In this document: piece after piece, positions 8,463 through 16,010 of the stretch
Layout: every line of letters begins with the position of its first letter
How positions within the stretch are numbered: the first letter of the stretch is position 1
NCBI GenBank assembly: GCA_964417895.1
Contig: CAYQJS010000013.1
Location: 1-64,000 of the forward strand
Direction: 5' to 3'
Origin: CAYQJS01 sp964417895
GTDB taxonomy: Bacteria > Chloroflexota > UBA6077 > SHYK01
Length of the DNA: 64,000 nucleotides
Translations under genes and position numbers: made by a program
The notes under the pieces: model-generated
Told to the model about the DNA's origin: nothing
What the model saw: only the letters and a program-made list of their open reading frames with translations
Database searches by the model: none

Positions 8463-9368
8463 ATGGCGCAAGAAATCACCGCCTCCGTCGCACCGGAGTC
8501 ACTTGAGATCCCTCGCGCCGAGCTTCAGCGCATCGTCACGACGGCGCTGACTGAGGACATCGGCTCCGGAGACATCACTACCGACAACCTGGTTCCCGCC
8601 CAGACGCTCGCGCGCGCGGCCGTGGTTTATCGCTCCGCCGGGGTCGTGTGTGGCATTCGTGTGCTCGCGGCGGTGTTCCATGCCATCGACGACCGTGTGG
8701 CAGTCGAGCAGCTCGTCCCGGACGGAGTAGAGGTCGCGCGAGGAGCGACGGTCGCCGTGGTTCGCGGCTCGGCTCGCAGTATCTTGAAGGGCGAGCGCGT
8801 CGCGCTGAACTTCGTCCAGCGGATGGCGGGAATCGCCACAGCGACTGCTCGGTACGTGGAGGCCGTTGGGGACTTGCCCGTCCACGTCATCGATACCCGC
8901 AAGACGACGCCCGGGCTGCGGGTCCTCGAGCGGTACGCCGTGCGGGTGGGGGGCGGCCGCAATCATCGCTTCAATCTCTCCGATGGCGCCCTGGTGAAGG
9001 ACAATCACCTGGTCGCTCTCCGAAACCAGGGTATTGGAACAGTCGAGGCGCTGCGGCTGCTGCGCGATCGCATCCCCCACACGGTGCGGGTCCAGGTCGA
9101 GGTCGACCGCCTCGACCAGATACCGGAAATGCTCGAGGCCGGTGTCGACGCGATCCTCTTCGACAACATGACACCGGAACAGGTCAGGGAAGCAGTGCGG
9201 ATGGTGGCCGGTCGCGCCGTCACCGAGGTGTCAGGCGGCGTGCGGCTGGAGACGGTGCGCGCCTATGCTGAGGCCGGGATCGATGTTGTCTCGAGCGGGG
9301 CCCTCACCCACTCGACGCCCGCGCTGGACGTCGGGCTCGACTTCGAGATCGATCCGGGCGCTGTCTGA
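8463..9368 (+). CDS. nadC: Nicotinate-nucleotide pyrophosphorylase (carboxylating)
   Basis: 301 residues from the ATG at 8463 (AGAGGTC upstream). It converts quinolinate and PRPP to nicotinate mononucleotide in de novo NAD synthesis. Family blocks visible: ALTEDIGSGDITT near the N-terminus, LNFVQRMAGIAT, DTRKTTPGLR, YAVRVGGGRNHRFNLSDG, KDNHL, and the phosphate-binding EVSGGV near the C-terminus. Length is normal for the family. nadA and nadB are not in the window. The next gene starts 1 bp after the stop, so the two are likely translationally coupled. Confidence 0.95.
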   Translation: MAQEITASVAPESLEIPRAELQRIVTTALTEDIGSGDITTDNLVPAQTLARAAVVYRSAGVVCGIRVLAAVFHAIDDRVAVEQLVPDGVEVARGATVAVVRGSARSILKGERVALNFVQRMAGIATATARYVEAVGDLPVHVIDTRKTTPGLRVLERYAVRVGGGRNHRFNLSDGALVKDNHLVALRNQGIGTVEALRLLRDRIPHTVRVQVEVDRLDQIPEMLEAGVDAILFDNMTPEQVREAVRMVAGRAVTEVSGGVRLETVRAYAEAGIDVVSSGALTHSTPALDVGLDFEIDPGAV

Positions 9369-9369
9369 G

Positions 9370-10128
9370 GTGCCCGGCGGGCTCGACGCGGCTCCCGGAA
9401 CGCGCGTCATCTTCGTCCGCCACGGGCACGTCCATAATCCATCGGGCGTGATCTATGGCCGAATGCCGCGCATGCGCCTCTCTGAGCAGGGCCGGCGCGA
9501 CATGGAGCGAACGGCTTGTCACCTCGCGGGCGAGCAGCTTGCAGCCATCTACACCAGCCCTCTGCTTCGCGCCCGCGAGTCCGCTGCTAGCATCGCCCGC
9601 TACCAGCCTGGCGTGCCCGTTCGACGCTGCAGCTGGCTGATCGAGGTTCGCACGTCGTGGCAGGGCGAACTGAACAAGATCCAGGACGAGATCGAGGGGT
9701 TCAGCTACTACGATCCAATAAAGAGCGCCGACGACGAGACCATCCTGGATGTCTTCAGCCGTATGGATCGTGCCCTTCGTTTGGCCGTGCGGCGGCACAA
9801 TGGCCAGACGGTCGTTTGCGTCAGCCACGGGGACCCCATCAAGATCCTGCGCATCGGCTATTCCGGTATGGAGCTGACGCCCCAGCGCGTCCGGATGCCC
9901 GACCCCGGGCAGGCCTCGATGCTCACCTTCCACTTCTGGCACTCGCAGGCGCTGCCAATCATCAGCCCTGTGGACCTGGGCCAGATGGAGCGCATCATCG
10001 CCGGCGATGCGCAAGGAGGCGCTGAGCGCCACGGTGCGCCGCGGCGAGGTGAAGCGGCGGCTCGTCCTGAGCTTGTCGAAGGACACGAGGTTCGACGTGC
10101 CCACCGCGAGCGGTTAGCGTCGCCCTAG
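9370..10128 (+). CDS. Histidine phosphatase (phosphoglycerate mutase-like) family protein
   Basis: 252 residues from the GTG at 9370, directly after nadC. The phosphoacceptor motif is VIFVRHGH, the second substrate-binding Arg is in SPLLRARESA, and the C-terminal catalytic His is in VVCVSHGDPIKIL. The family includes phosphoglycerate mutases and broad phosphatases; the MSMEG_4193-like subgroup fits the length, but the substrate is not known. The last ~30 residues (RPELVEGHEVRR region) are translated from a dispersed palindromic repeat at 10062-10113, so the C-terminal tail is probably an extension acquired by repeat insertion. It converges on the dienelactone hydrolase with a 4-nt overlap. 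Confidence 0.85.
   Translation: MPGGLDAAPGTRVIFVRHGHVHNPSGVIYGRMPRMRLSEQGRRDMERTACHLAGEQLAAIYTSPLLRARESAASIARYQPGVPVRRCSWLIEVRTSWQGELNKIQDEIEGFSYYDPIKSADDETILDVFSRMDRALRLAVRRHNGQTVVCVSHGDPIKILRIGYSGMELTPQRVRMPDPGQASMLTFHFWHSQALPIISPVDLGQMERIIAGDAQGGAERHGAPRRGEAAARPELVEGHEVRRAHRERLASP
10062..10113. repeat. Dispersed palindromic repeat, family A, copy 1
   Basis: Arms GTCCTGAGCTTGTCGAAGG and GGTTCGACGTGCCCACC form an imperfect inverted repeat. Related copies are at 18232-18310 and 28729-28782. This copy is read through in the frame of the histidine phosphatase and gives its Pro-Glu-Leu-Val-Glu-Gly-containing tail. Confidence 0.8.
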
Positions 10129-10802
10129 CGCAAGTGCGCTCGAAGGTGACCGACCATCTTCCCCCATGCGTCCGCGGCTGCGTCCGTCTTGTAGACTTCG
10201 GGCCTCGTGTCGTTCATGAAGGCATGGCTTGCGCCGGGGTAGACCACCATCTGCGCCTGTTTGCCGGCGGCCTTGATGCCCTGCTCCACCTGACCGGACG
10301 GCTCGGGGCCCGACATCGGGTCCTGGTCGCCACAAATGATCAGCACCGGCCCCTGGAGCTTCGAGTAGTCCGGCTTGACGTTAGGATGGATCCCGTAGAA
10401 ATCGACGACCGCGCCCACGTCCGCGCTCACTGTTCCCGCATAGAGCGCGAGCTGCCCACCCATGCAAAACCCGACGGCACCGACACTTTCCCCAGTGGCG
10501 CCGTTCTCTTTGAGCGCCTGGGCGGCGCCACGCAGTTCCGTGGCCACTTGATCGATGTTGAGAGCCATCAATAGCTTCATGGCCTCGTCCGGGTCACGGG
10601 CCATGTCGCCGTGGTACATGTCGGGCGCGAGGGCGACGAAGCCCTCGGCGGCCAATCGGTCGGCGATGCCCTTGATGTGGTCGTGAAGGCCCCAGTACTC
10701 CTGAACAACCACAACGCCCGGGCCGCTCCCCGACGATGGCTTGCTGAGGTAGCCCCTGGTCGTGCCGCCGTTGGCAGTGAACTCGATCATCTGACCTGCC
10801 AA
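10125..10802 (-). CDS. Dienelactone hydrolase family protein
   Basis: 225 residues, alpha/beta-hydrolase fold. The nucleophile is Cys in GFCMGG, as in true dienelactone hydrolases rather than serine esterases. The acid is in ICGDQDPM and the catalytic His in GASHAF, and the N-terminal VVVVQEYWGL block is typical. These enzymes hydrolyse dienelactones in chlorocatechol degradation, but close homologues in genomes without that pathway act on other small esters. No catechol genes are nearby. Cytoplasmic, with no signal peptide. Confidence 0.9.
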   Translation of the reverse strand: MAGQMIEFTANGGTTRGYLSKPSSGSGPGVVVVQEYWGLHDHIKGIADRLAAEGFVALAPDMYHGDMARDPDEAMKLLMALNIDQVATELRGAAQALKENGATGESVGAVGFCMGGQLALYAGTVSADVGAVVDFYGIHPNVKPDYSKLQGPVLIICGDQDPMSGPEPSGQVEQGIKAAGKQAQMVVYPGASHAFMNDTRPEVYKTDAAADAWGKMVGHLRAHLR

Positions 10803-10925
10803 TTCAGTCCCTCCTCGTGGTTATGGTGCGTGCTTGCTCCCGGCTGCTCTCCGCGATAGCCCGGGCGGGCGGCACGGCGCGCATTCTAGCGATAGCAGCA
10901 GGGGGCCCTCAAGGGGCGCATCTGA

Positions 10926-11216
10926 CTAGCTGACCACCTCGAACGTGTCCAGCAGCGCCTCGACCTCTGGCCAGTGCACCTCGGCTGACTCAACGCGCGC
11001 TCCACGAGGACCGCGCTGTGCCCAGGCGACGACGGAGTCCACCGCCGCACGTGGTCCTTGGACGACCGCCTCCACCGATCCGTCGGGGCGGTTACGCACC
11101 CAGCCGCTCAGGCCCCGCATGTCGGCCTGCTGCTTCAGGCTTCCCCGGAAGTAAACGCCCTGAACACGCCCCCGCACCACGATGTGTGCCTCGGCCGCCG
11201 CGCTTCTTATCGTCAT
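10926..11216 (-). CDS. acyP: Acylphosphatase
   Basis: 96 residues. It hydrolyses acyl phosphates such as acetyl-phosphate. The phosphate-binding loop with the catalytic Arg is GRVQGVYFR and the catalytic Asn is in GWVRNRPDGSVE, both intact. The start overlaps the stop of the M28 peptidase gene (ATGA at 11213-11216), so it is downstream in a folD-peptidase-acylphosphatase operon. Normal length for the family. Confidence 0.93.
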   Translation of the reverse strand: MTIRSAAAEAHIVVRGRVQGVYFRGSLKQQADMRGLSGWVRNRPDGSVEAVVQGPRAAVDSVVAWAQRGPRGARVESAEVHWPEVEALLDTFEVVS

Positions 11217-12145
11217 CCGGAACGGCCGGCAGCCACCCGCACCAGCTCGATGGCGATGGCGCCCATCAGCTCGAGGGAATCGGGCTGAACATTCGCCGAC
11301 ACGTCCAACGCGGTGTGATAGAACGGGTCCTCTACCCAGTGGAACATGATGGCCGGCAGGTCCGCGTCCAGGAATGACGCGTGGTCGCTCATCCGACGCA
11401 GAAAGCCCGAGAGGTCCATCGGTCGATAGCCCTGGGATGCCGCTCGCGCCATCGATTCGGACACCCAGGGCTCGGAGCCGCCGAACGCGGGCTGTTGGCC
11501 TACCGCCATCATATCGATGCTGATGGCCACTTGGAGCCGGTCCCGGTCGGCCCGGCTGAGCTTATCCACGTAGTCCTTGCTACCGAATAGGCCCACCTCC
11601 TCGGCGCCGAAGGCCACGTAGCGAACCGCAACCCCGGGGATCGGGTATCGCGCGAGCTCGCGCGCCACGGCGAGCGTCGTTCCCGTCCCGGAGGCGTTGT
11701 CGTTGGCTCCCGGTCCCATGGGTACGGAGTCGTAGTGCCCGCCGATGACGACGAGCGGAAGACGCGGATCCTCGGCGGGTCCTGCCGCCACGACGTTCTG
11801 ACTCGTGCCGGAGCCGCCCCGTGCCGACGAGTATCTGAAGGGCACGACCTCCACCGTGTACCCGAGAGCAACGAAACCGTCGGCAAGATACGAGGCAGCG
11901 CGCCTCTCCGCTTCAGTGCCCGCCGGCCGGCTGCCGATGTCATCGGCGAGCGCGTGCACCACCTCCATCGCCCGCTCGGACAGAGAGGGCTCGGCGGTCT
12001 GGGCCAGAGCGGGGAACGCGTTGAATGCGAGGTCCGGGATGGTCGCAGCCGGGGCGATCAACCCACCGGCGGCAGGCGCCCCGCTGAACGGCGTCCCGAG
12101 GACGAGGGAAACGATGCAAACGACGAGCCAGCGCCGAACAGGCAT
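11213..12145 (-). CDS. Secreted M28-family zinc aminopeptidase
   Basis: 310 residues with an N-terminal signal peptide (WLVVCIVSLVLGTPFSGA). The two-zinc site of M28 is complete: His and Asp in GGHYDS, bridging Asp in GANDNASG, Glu pair in FGAEEVGLFG, Asp in SIDMMA, and distal His in DPFYHTALD. It should remove N-terminal amino acids from peptides outside the membrane. The ATG overlaps the folD stop at 12145, and its stop overlaps the acylphosphatase start, so all three are translationally coupled although functionally unrelated. Confidence 0.9.
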   Translation of the reverse strand: MPVRRWLVVCIVSLVLGTPFSGAPAAGGLIAPAATIPDLAFNAFPALAQTAEPSLSERAMEVVHALADDIGSRPAGTEAERRAASYLADGFVALGYTVEVVPFRYSSARGGSGTSQNVVAAGPAEDPRLPLVVIGGHYDSVPMGPGANDNASGTGTTLAVARELARYPIPGVAVRYVAFGAEEVGLFGSKDYVDKLSRADRDRLQVAISIDMMAVGQQPAFGGSEPWVSESMARAASQGYRPMDLSGFLRRMSDHASFLDADLPAIMFHWVEDPFYHTALDVSANVQPDSLELMGAIAIELVRVAAGRSG

Positions 12146-12999
12146 CAGATTTCGACTCCAGTCGCTCGCCGGTACAGCCCCAGCGCGTTCCGAACGAGCA
12201 TTGCCGTGGTCATCGGGCCGGTGCCGCCCGGCACCGGCGTGAACAGCCCCGCGCGATCGGCCGCGCCGGGGTCGACGTCGCCGACCACTCTTCCGTCGAC
12301 GACGTTGGTCCCGAAGTCGACGACCGCCGCTCCGGGCCGGATCAAAGCGGCGGTCACGAGCCCGGGGCGCCCGGCGGCAACGGCCAGGATATCGGCTTGC
12401 GCAACCAGACTTGCCATGTCGCGCGTGCGCGTGTGGCAGATGGTGACGGTCGCATGGCGCTGGAGCAGCAGCAGCGCCATGGGCTTGCCGACGGAGGTGC
12501 TGCGGCCAACCACGACGGCGTGGGCGCCCACGATGTCGACGCCGTGGCGCAGCAGGATCTCAAGGCCGCCCAGGGGGGTCGCGGGAACAACCGACGGCTG
12601 CCCCTGCGCCAGCAGGCCGAGGTTCTGAGGATGGATGCCGTCCAAGTCTTTGGCGGGGTCGAGCGCCGCGGTGAGATCTGTCAGCGATAGCCCCGGGGGA
12701 AGAGGCGTCTGAATTTGAACACCATGCACGGCTGGATCTTCGCTGAGGGTGCGCACCAGGCGGATCGCCTCGTCAAGGGACGTGTCGGCGGCGAGCTCGT
12801 GGACCTGCACGTCGACCCTCGCGGCGGCAAAGGCCCGCTGGAGCTGGCGAGTGTACATCTCGGCCGACTCGGCGCCGTGCAGCTGAACGATAGCGACGAG
12901 CGGCGTCACGCCGCTCGTCGCTACCGCCGACTCGAACTGAGCCGCGGCTTCCTCTCGGACAGTGCGGGCGAGGGCGCCGCCATCGACGATCGTGGTCAT
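12145..12999 (-). CDS. folD: FolD-like methylene-THF dehydrogenase lacking the catalytic lysine
   Basis: 284 residues. FolD normally oxidises 5,10-methylene-THF with NADP and then hydrolyses methenyl-THF. Conserved here are IQTPLPPGL, KDLDGIHPQN, the dinucleotide loop VVGRSTSVGKP and VPGGTGPMT. The catalytic Lys that follows the conserved Tyr by four residues (Lys54 in E. coli, YVASK) is missing: here the segment is AEMYTRQLQRAF, with Leu53 at that position and no Lys nearby. From known mutants this should abolish cyclohydrolase activity and possibly leave dehydrogenase activity. The cyclohydrolase FchA is encoded 192 bp upstream on the same strand, which would complete the pathway. Confidence 0.9.
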   Translation of the reverse strand: MTTIVDGGALARTVREEAAAQFESAVATSGVTPLVAIVQLHGAESAEMYTRQLQRAFAAARVDVQVHELAADTSLDEAIRLVRTLSEDPAVHGVQIQTPLPPGLSLTDLTAALDPAKDLDGIHPQNLGLLAQGQPSVVPATPLGGLEILLRHGVDIVGAHAVVVGRSTSVGKPMALLLLQRHATVTICHTRTRDMASLVAQADILAVAAGRPGLVTAALIRPGAAVVDFGTNVVDGRVVGDVDPGAADRAGLFTPVPGGTGPMTTAMLVRNALGLYRRATGVEI

Positions 13000-13191
13000 A
13001 GAGCCTTAACTCGCCCGAGTCGCAGCGGCTGTAAGGCCCTGAGCTACCTGAGCGCCCATCTCGAGACCGCGGAGGACCGGCGCGTACAAAACCGGGGTCA
13101 GGTGGGAGCGGGGAAAGTAAACCTGCATGCGTTGAACCTGCCAACTCTTATACGGGAAACGGATGGATGGATGGATGGCGGGGGCTCAGGA

Positions 13192-13824
13192 TTAGCCGGA
13201 TGCGCGGGCGTCCACAGCTGCGAGCGATCTGGCTGCATCGGCGTCAGCTCCGGTGAGAAGGTCGTCGATCTGCGCGCGGTTGCGAGAGACGAAGTCGGCA
13301 TCCGCCAGGCTCAGAAGGTTCAGGCGAGCCTGGTCCGCCGCCCCACCGGCGGCCCCGAGAGCGAGGCGGGCGGCCACCGCGACGTCTCCAAGCACAGAAA
13401 CGTTGGTGATCTCGGCACTCCTCGCGGCGAGGCCGAGGACAGCCCGCGCTGAGCTGGCCGTGGCCACGGGGACCTCGGTGGCGCGATGCATCGCCCGCTC
13501 AATGGCGTCTGCGCGCGCCGAGCGCTCCGCGTCGCTCCCACGTGGAAGCCGGTACGCGTCCCGCACCGCCAGGTAGGAAACGGCATCCTCGTTGGCGAGC
13601 TGAATCAGGCGTTGCTGGCTCTCCAGGCATTGTGCAAGGATCAAGCGGACGTCGGTCTCCACGTCGGCATAGCGCTCCCGGCCGAGGGTCAGATTGCACA
13701 CCATGGCGAGCATGGCGGCCGCCATGGCGCCGGCCACGGCGGCGAGAGCACCGCCGCCCGGCGTCGGATCGGAGGACCCCAGACGGGTAAGAAAGTCGTC
13801 AATGGTCAAGGATCCGACGTCCAT
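13192..13824 (-). CDS. fchA: Methenyl-THF cyclohydrolase / formimino-THF cyclodeaminase family (FchA)
   Basis: 210 residues from the ATG at 13824. The all-helical FTCD_C fold is recognised by FLTRLGSSDPTPGGGALAAVAGA at the N-terminus, CNLTLGR, ANEDAVSYLAV, and a helical C-terminus with NVSVLGDVAVAARLALGAA. Family members close methenyl-THF to 10-formyl-THF (FchA) or deaminate formimino-THF. The formiminotransferase domain is absent, so the cyclohydrolase role is favoured, especially beside a FolD that lacks its cyclohydrolase lysine. It is divergent from murI. Downstream, before folD, lie 192 bp including a short (GGAT)4 run at 13161-13177. Confidence 0.85.
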   Translation of the reverse strand: MDVGSLTIDDFLTRLGSSDPTPGGGALAAVAGAMAAAMLAMVCNLTLGRERYADVETDVRLILAQCLESQQRLIQLANEDAVSYLAVRDAYRLPRGSDAERSARADAIERAMHRATEVPVATASSARAVLGLAARSAEITNVSVLGDVAVAARLALGAAGGAADQARLNLLSLADADFVSRNRAQIDDLLTGADADAARSLAAVDARASG

Positions 13825-13874
13825 GGCGGGTATGGTAGTGTGTGGGGCCGGGCGCCCGCACACCCCAACTACTA

Positions 13875-13899
13875 TCTGCGTGGGCGAAGCCCACGCAGA
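13875..13899. promoter_or_regulatory. Perfect 11-bp inverted repeat between fchA and murI
   Basis: TCTGCGTGGGC, a 3-base loop GAA, then GCCCACGCAGA. It lies in the 96-bp divergent gap, 21 bp before the murI start. It could be an operator or a leader hairpin for murI; no T-tract follows on either strand, so a terminator is unlikely. Confidence 0.6.
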
Positions 13900-13920
13900 C
13901 GAACAGACGATGCAGGTTTG

Positions 13921-14715
13921 ATGGCTGACGACCGACCCGTGGGCCTGTTCGACTCGGGAGTCGGCGGCACCTCTATTCTCCGCCACATCAGGGATCAGCT
14001 CCCTTTCGAGCAGTGCATCTATGTAGCGGACAGCCGTGAGTTCCCTTACGGCACGAAGCCGGCGCCGGACATCAAGCGGCGCTGCGAGCGGATCGTCGAC
14101 TTTCTCCTCGAACAGCGTTCTAAGGCTATCGTCGTGGCCTGCAACACGGCGTCGGTGACAGCGCTCGCGCACCTTCGTGCCCGGTACGCCGTTCCCTTCG
14201 TCGGGATCGTTCCCGGCGTGAAGCCGGCGGCTGGGCTGACGCGAACCGGCACGATCGGCGTGCTGGCGACGCCGACCACCGCGGACAGTGAGCCACTGGC
14301 CCAGCTCATCGAGCAGTTCGCCTACGGGGTTGCGGTGAAGACGCAGATCTGCCCCGGGCTTGTATCGCTGGTTGAACGAGGGATCACCGACGGACCGGAG
14401 GTTGAAATGCAGGCGCACCGCTACCTGGATCCGCTCCTGGAGGCTGGCGCCGACGTGATCGTTCTCGGATGCACACACTACCCGTTGTTGCGGACCGCGA
14501 TTCAGCGCATTTGCGGGTCCGATGTGGCCCTGGTGGACCCCTCGGACGCGGTGGCTCGCCAACTTGGGCGCATCCTGGCCAGCCATGGCCTGGCCAGCGG
14601 GGGCCCAGCGGACTCGACGCGCTACTACACGACGGGCGAGCCGGATGAGCTGGAGCGTGTCCTCACCGCCGTGGCAGGCTCCGTCGCTGGGCCCGTCGTG
14701 CACGTCGATATTTAA
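13921..14715 (+). CDS. murI: Glutamate racemase
   Basis: 264 residues from the ATG at 13921. It makes D-glutamate for peptidoglycan without a cofactor. The two catalytic cysteines are present in VVACNTAS and LGCTHYPLL, with the N-terminal LFDSGVGG and the YVADSREFPYGTK block. Its presence implies a peptidoglycan wall. It is a single-gene unit followed by the structured RNA region at 14780-15007. Confidence 0.95.
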   Translation: MADDRPVGLFDSGVGGTSILRHIRDQLPFEQCIYVADSREFPYGTKPAPDIKRRCERIVDFLLEQRSKAIVVACNTASVTALAHLRARYAVPFVGIVPGVKPAAGLTRTGTIGVLATPTTADSEPLAQLIEQFAYGVAVKTQICPGLVSLVERGITDGPEVEMQAHRYLDPLLEAGADVIVLGCTHYPLLRTAIQRICGSDVALVDPSDAVARQLGRILASHGLASGGPADSTRYYTTGEPDELERVLTAVAGSVAGPVVHVDI

Positions 14716-14803
14716 CGGTCGCGCACACGTTCCGATTTTTGTTTTGGGTGGTGGCGTCGAGGGCCAACGTGCTATCATCCCCGCCGTAAAGGAGGTGATG
14801 CCC

Positions 14804-14845
14804 ATGAGTGATCAACCTATGGGCATTACCTCGGGAGCGAGCTAG
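14804..14845 (+). CDS. Thirteen-codon leader-type peptide
   Basis: Encodes MSDQPMGITSGAS and then TAG. GGAGG ends 8 nt before the ATG within a 12-nt anti-Shine-Dalgarno match, the best ribosome-binding site in the window. The stop codon lies in the loop of the 19-pair hairpin and the last eight or so codons occupy its 5' arm, the arrangement expected for a ribosome-controlled switch. The peptide itself has no recognisable motif. Confidence 0.4.
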   Translation: MSDQPMGITSGAS

Positions 14846-14873
14846 CGCGCTCCCGAGGTAATTGCCCAAAGCG

Positions 14874-14908
14874 ACAAGAGCCCGGCCGTATGGCCGGGCT
14901 CTTGTTTT
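14874..14908 (+). terminator. Strong intrinsic terminator
   Basis: ACAAGAGCCCGGCC, loop GTAT, GGCCGGGCTCTTGT: a perfect 14-bp stem, followed by TTTGTC. The T-tract is short and interrupted, but the repeats that follow keep adding T runs. Confidence 0.7.
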
Positions 14909-15007
14909 GTCTGCCCATAGTTTTGTCTGCCCATAGTTTTTGTCTGCCCATAGTTTTGTCTGCCCATAGTTTTGTCTGCCCACAGTCTGTCTGCCCGTAG
15001 TTGTCTG
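14905..15007. repeat. Six tandem 12-bp repeats with T-rich spacers
   Basis: The core GTCTGCCCATAG occurs four times exactly (14909, 14925, 14942, 14958), then as GTCTGCCCACAG (14974) and GTCTGCCCGTAG (14989), with a partial copy at 15003. The period is 15-17 bp with 3-5-base spacers, mostly T. The core contains TGCCCATAG, the reverse complement of CTATGGGCA at 14817-14825 in the upstream leader. It ends 17 bp before the stop of the convergent reductase gene, so it is also that gene's 3' untranslated region. Confidence 0.9.
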
Positions 15008-15023
15008 AAGAAGACCTCGGGCC

Positions 15024-15827
15024 TCAGGCCACCACCTCCTCGCCGCCATCGACGTTGATCACGTTGCCGGTCATCCAGCTCGCGCCGGGGAGCGCCAGCA
15101 CGGCGATGGCTGAGGCCACGTCGGAGGGCGTGGTCATGCGGCCGCTGGGGTTGCGCCGCTGCGCCTGCTCGATGAGTTGCTGGTGGACGGGGATCTTGCG
15201 GAGCGCGGGCGTGTCTGTGACCCCGGCGCGGATCGCGTTCACGCGGATGCCCGCCGGGGCCAGCTCGATCGCGAGTTGACGGACGTGCGCCTCGAGACAC
15301 GCCTTGGCGGCGGATACCGCTCCGTACGTTGGGATGGCGCGCACATCGCCGGCGCTGGTCATTGCCCAGATCGTGGCGCCGCTGCCCATGAGGCCGGCGT
15401 GCACCAGGTCCTGCGTCCAGTACACCAGCGAGTTGGCCATGACGTCGAGGGTCATCTCCAGTTGCGCGCGGCTGAGCGCCTCTTTCGGCTGCTCGGGCGT
15501 CACGTAGGCCCGCAAGGTGCCAAAGGCCAGCGAATGGAGCAGGAGTCGCACGGGCGTCTGAGGCCCGGCGACCTGGCGGATGCGTTCGATCACCTGGGCG
15601 CGCTTGGCGTCGTCGGCGGCGTTAGCGTTGAAGAGCTCGGCCCGTTGGCCATGACCCTCGATGCGCCTGGCCACCTCCTGGGCGAGCGGGAGGGTCTGGG
15701 CGCGGTCGAGGTGGACGCCGAAGATATCCATGCCGTGGGCAGCCAGCTCGACCGCGGTGGCGGCTCCGAAGCCGCTCGAAGCTCCGAGGATAAGGGCCCA
15801 ACCGTCGAGGGTCGGAGCGTTGGACAT
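15024..15827 (-). CDS. FabI-type SDR (enoyl-ACP reductase-like)
   Basis: 267 residues. The cofactor loop is LILGASSGFGAA and the catalytic pair is Tyr168 and Lys175, spaced Y-x6-K (YGAVSAAKA) as in FabI/FabL and unlike the Y-x3-K of ordinary SDRs. The context RAIPTYGAVSAAKACLEA closely resembles FabI. The likely reaction is NAD(P)H-dependent reduction of enoyl-ACP in fatty-acid synthesis. The nucleotide loop and the N-terminal half resemble FabL more than FabI. No other fab genes are adjacent, so I assign only the family. Confidence 0.75.
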   Translation of the reverse strand: MSNAPTLDGWALILGASSGFGAATAVELAAHGMDIFGVHLDRAQTLPLAQEVARRIEGHGQRAELFNANAADDAKRAQVIERIRQVAGPQTPVRLLLHSLAFGTLRAYVTPEQPKEALSRAQLEMTLDVMANSLVYWTQDLVHAGLMGSGATIWAMTSAGDVRAIPTYGAVSAAKACLEAHVRQLAIELAPAGIRVNAIRAGVTDTPALRKIPVHQQLIEQAQRRNPSGRMTTPSDVASAIAVLALPGASWMTGNVINVDGGEEVVA

Positions 15828-15976
15828 GAAGGACTCCAGAGCGGGGTAGCGGCCGGCCGCCGGCGGATTCTAGGGGGGCGGCGAGCGCCCGGGCAAACAC
15901 CGGGCGCTCCGCGGGCGGGGCGCAGAGGGCAGGGCTGGCGAGCGTCACGACCCCGGGGTACTCGCTCGGCGGAAGT

Positions 15977-15982
15977 TATAAT
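15977..15982 (+). promoter_or_regulatory. Consensus -10 box upstream of tRNA-Leu
   Basis: TATAAT, 28 bp before the mature tRNA 5' end. No good -35 box is visible at the usual distance. Confidence 0.5.
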
Positions 15983-16010
15983 CCAGGTGTCCTCACCCCG
16001 AGGGCTTCGC

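Larger units (their letters stand above)
14773..14908 (+). ncRNA. Candidate structured leader-like small RNA with embedded mini-ORF
   Basis: A -10-like TATCAT (14773-14778) precedes AAAGGAGGTGAT (14788-14799), a 12-nt match to the 16S anti-Shine-Dalgarno, and a 13-codon frame. Structures readable by eye: (i) ATGCCCAT 14798-14805 with ATGGGCAT 14819-14826, which covers the start codon; (ii) a 19-pair hairpin 14821-14839 with 14848-14867, loop of 8 and one bulged A; (iii) a 14-bp terminator hairpin 14874-14905. Structures (i) and (ii) share bases 14821-14826 and so exclude each other, and a translating ribosome would open (ii). No -35 box is clear. No gene follows on this strand, so it looks like a stand-alone short transcript. 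Confidence 0.45.

Noticed and set aside
13161..13177. (GGAT)4 microsatellite as a phase-variation tract
   Set aside because: Too short and not in a coding region or clear promoter spacer.
14905..15007. CRISPR array
   Set aside because: Repeat cores are 12 bp with 3-5-base T spacers; CRISPR repeats and spacers are 21-47 bp each, and no cas gene is present.
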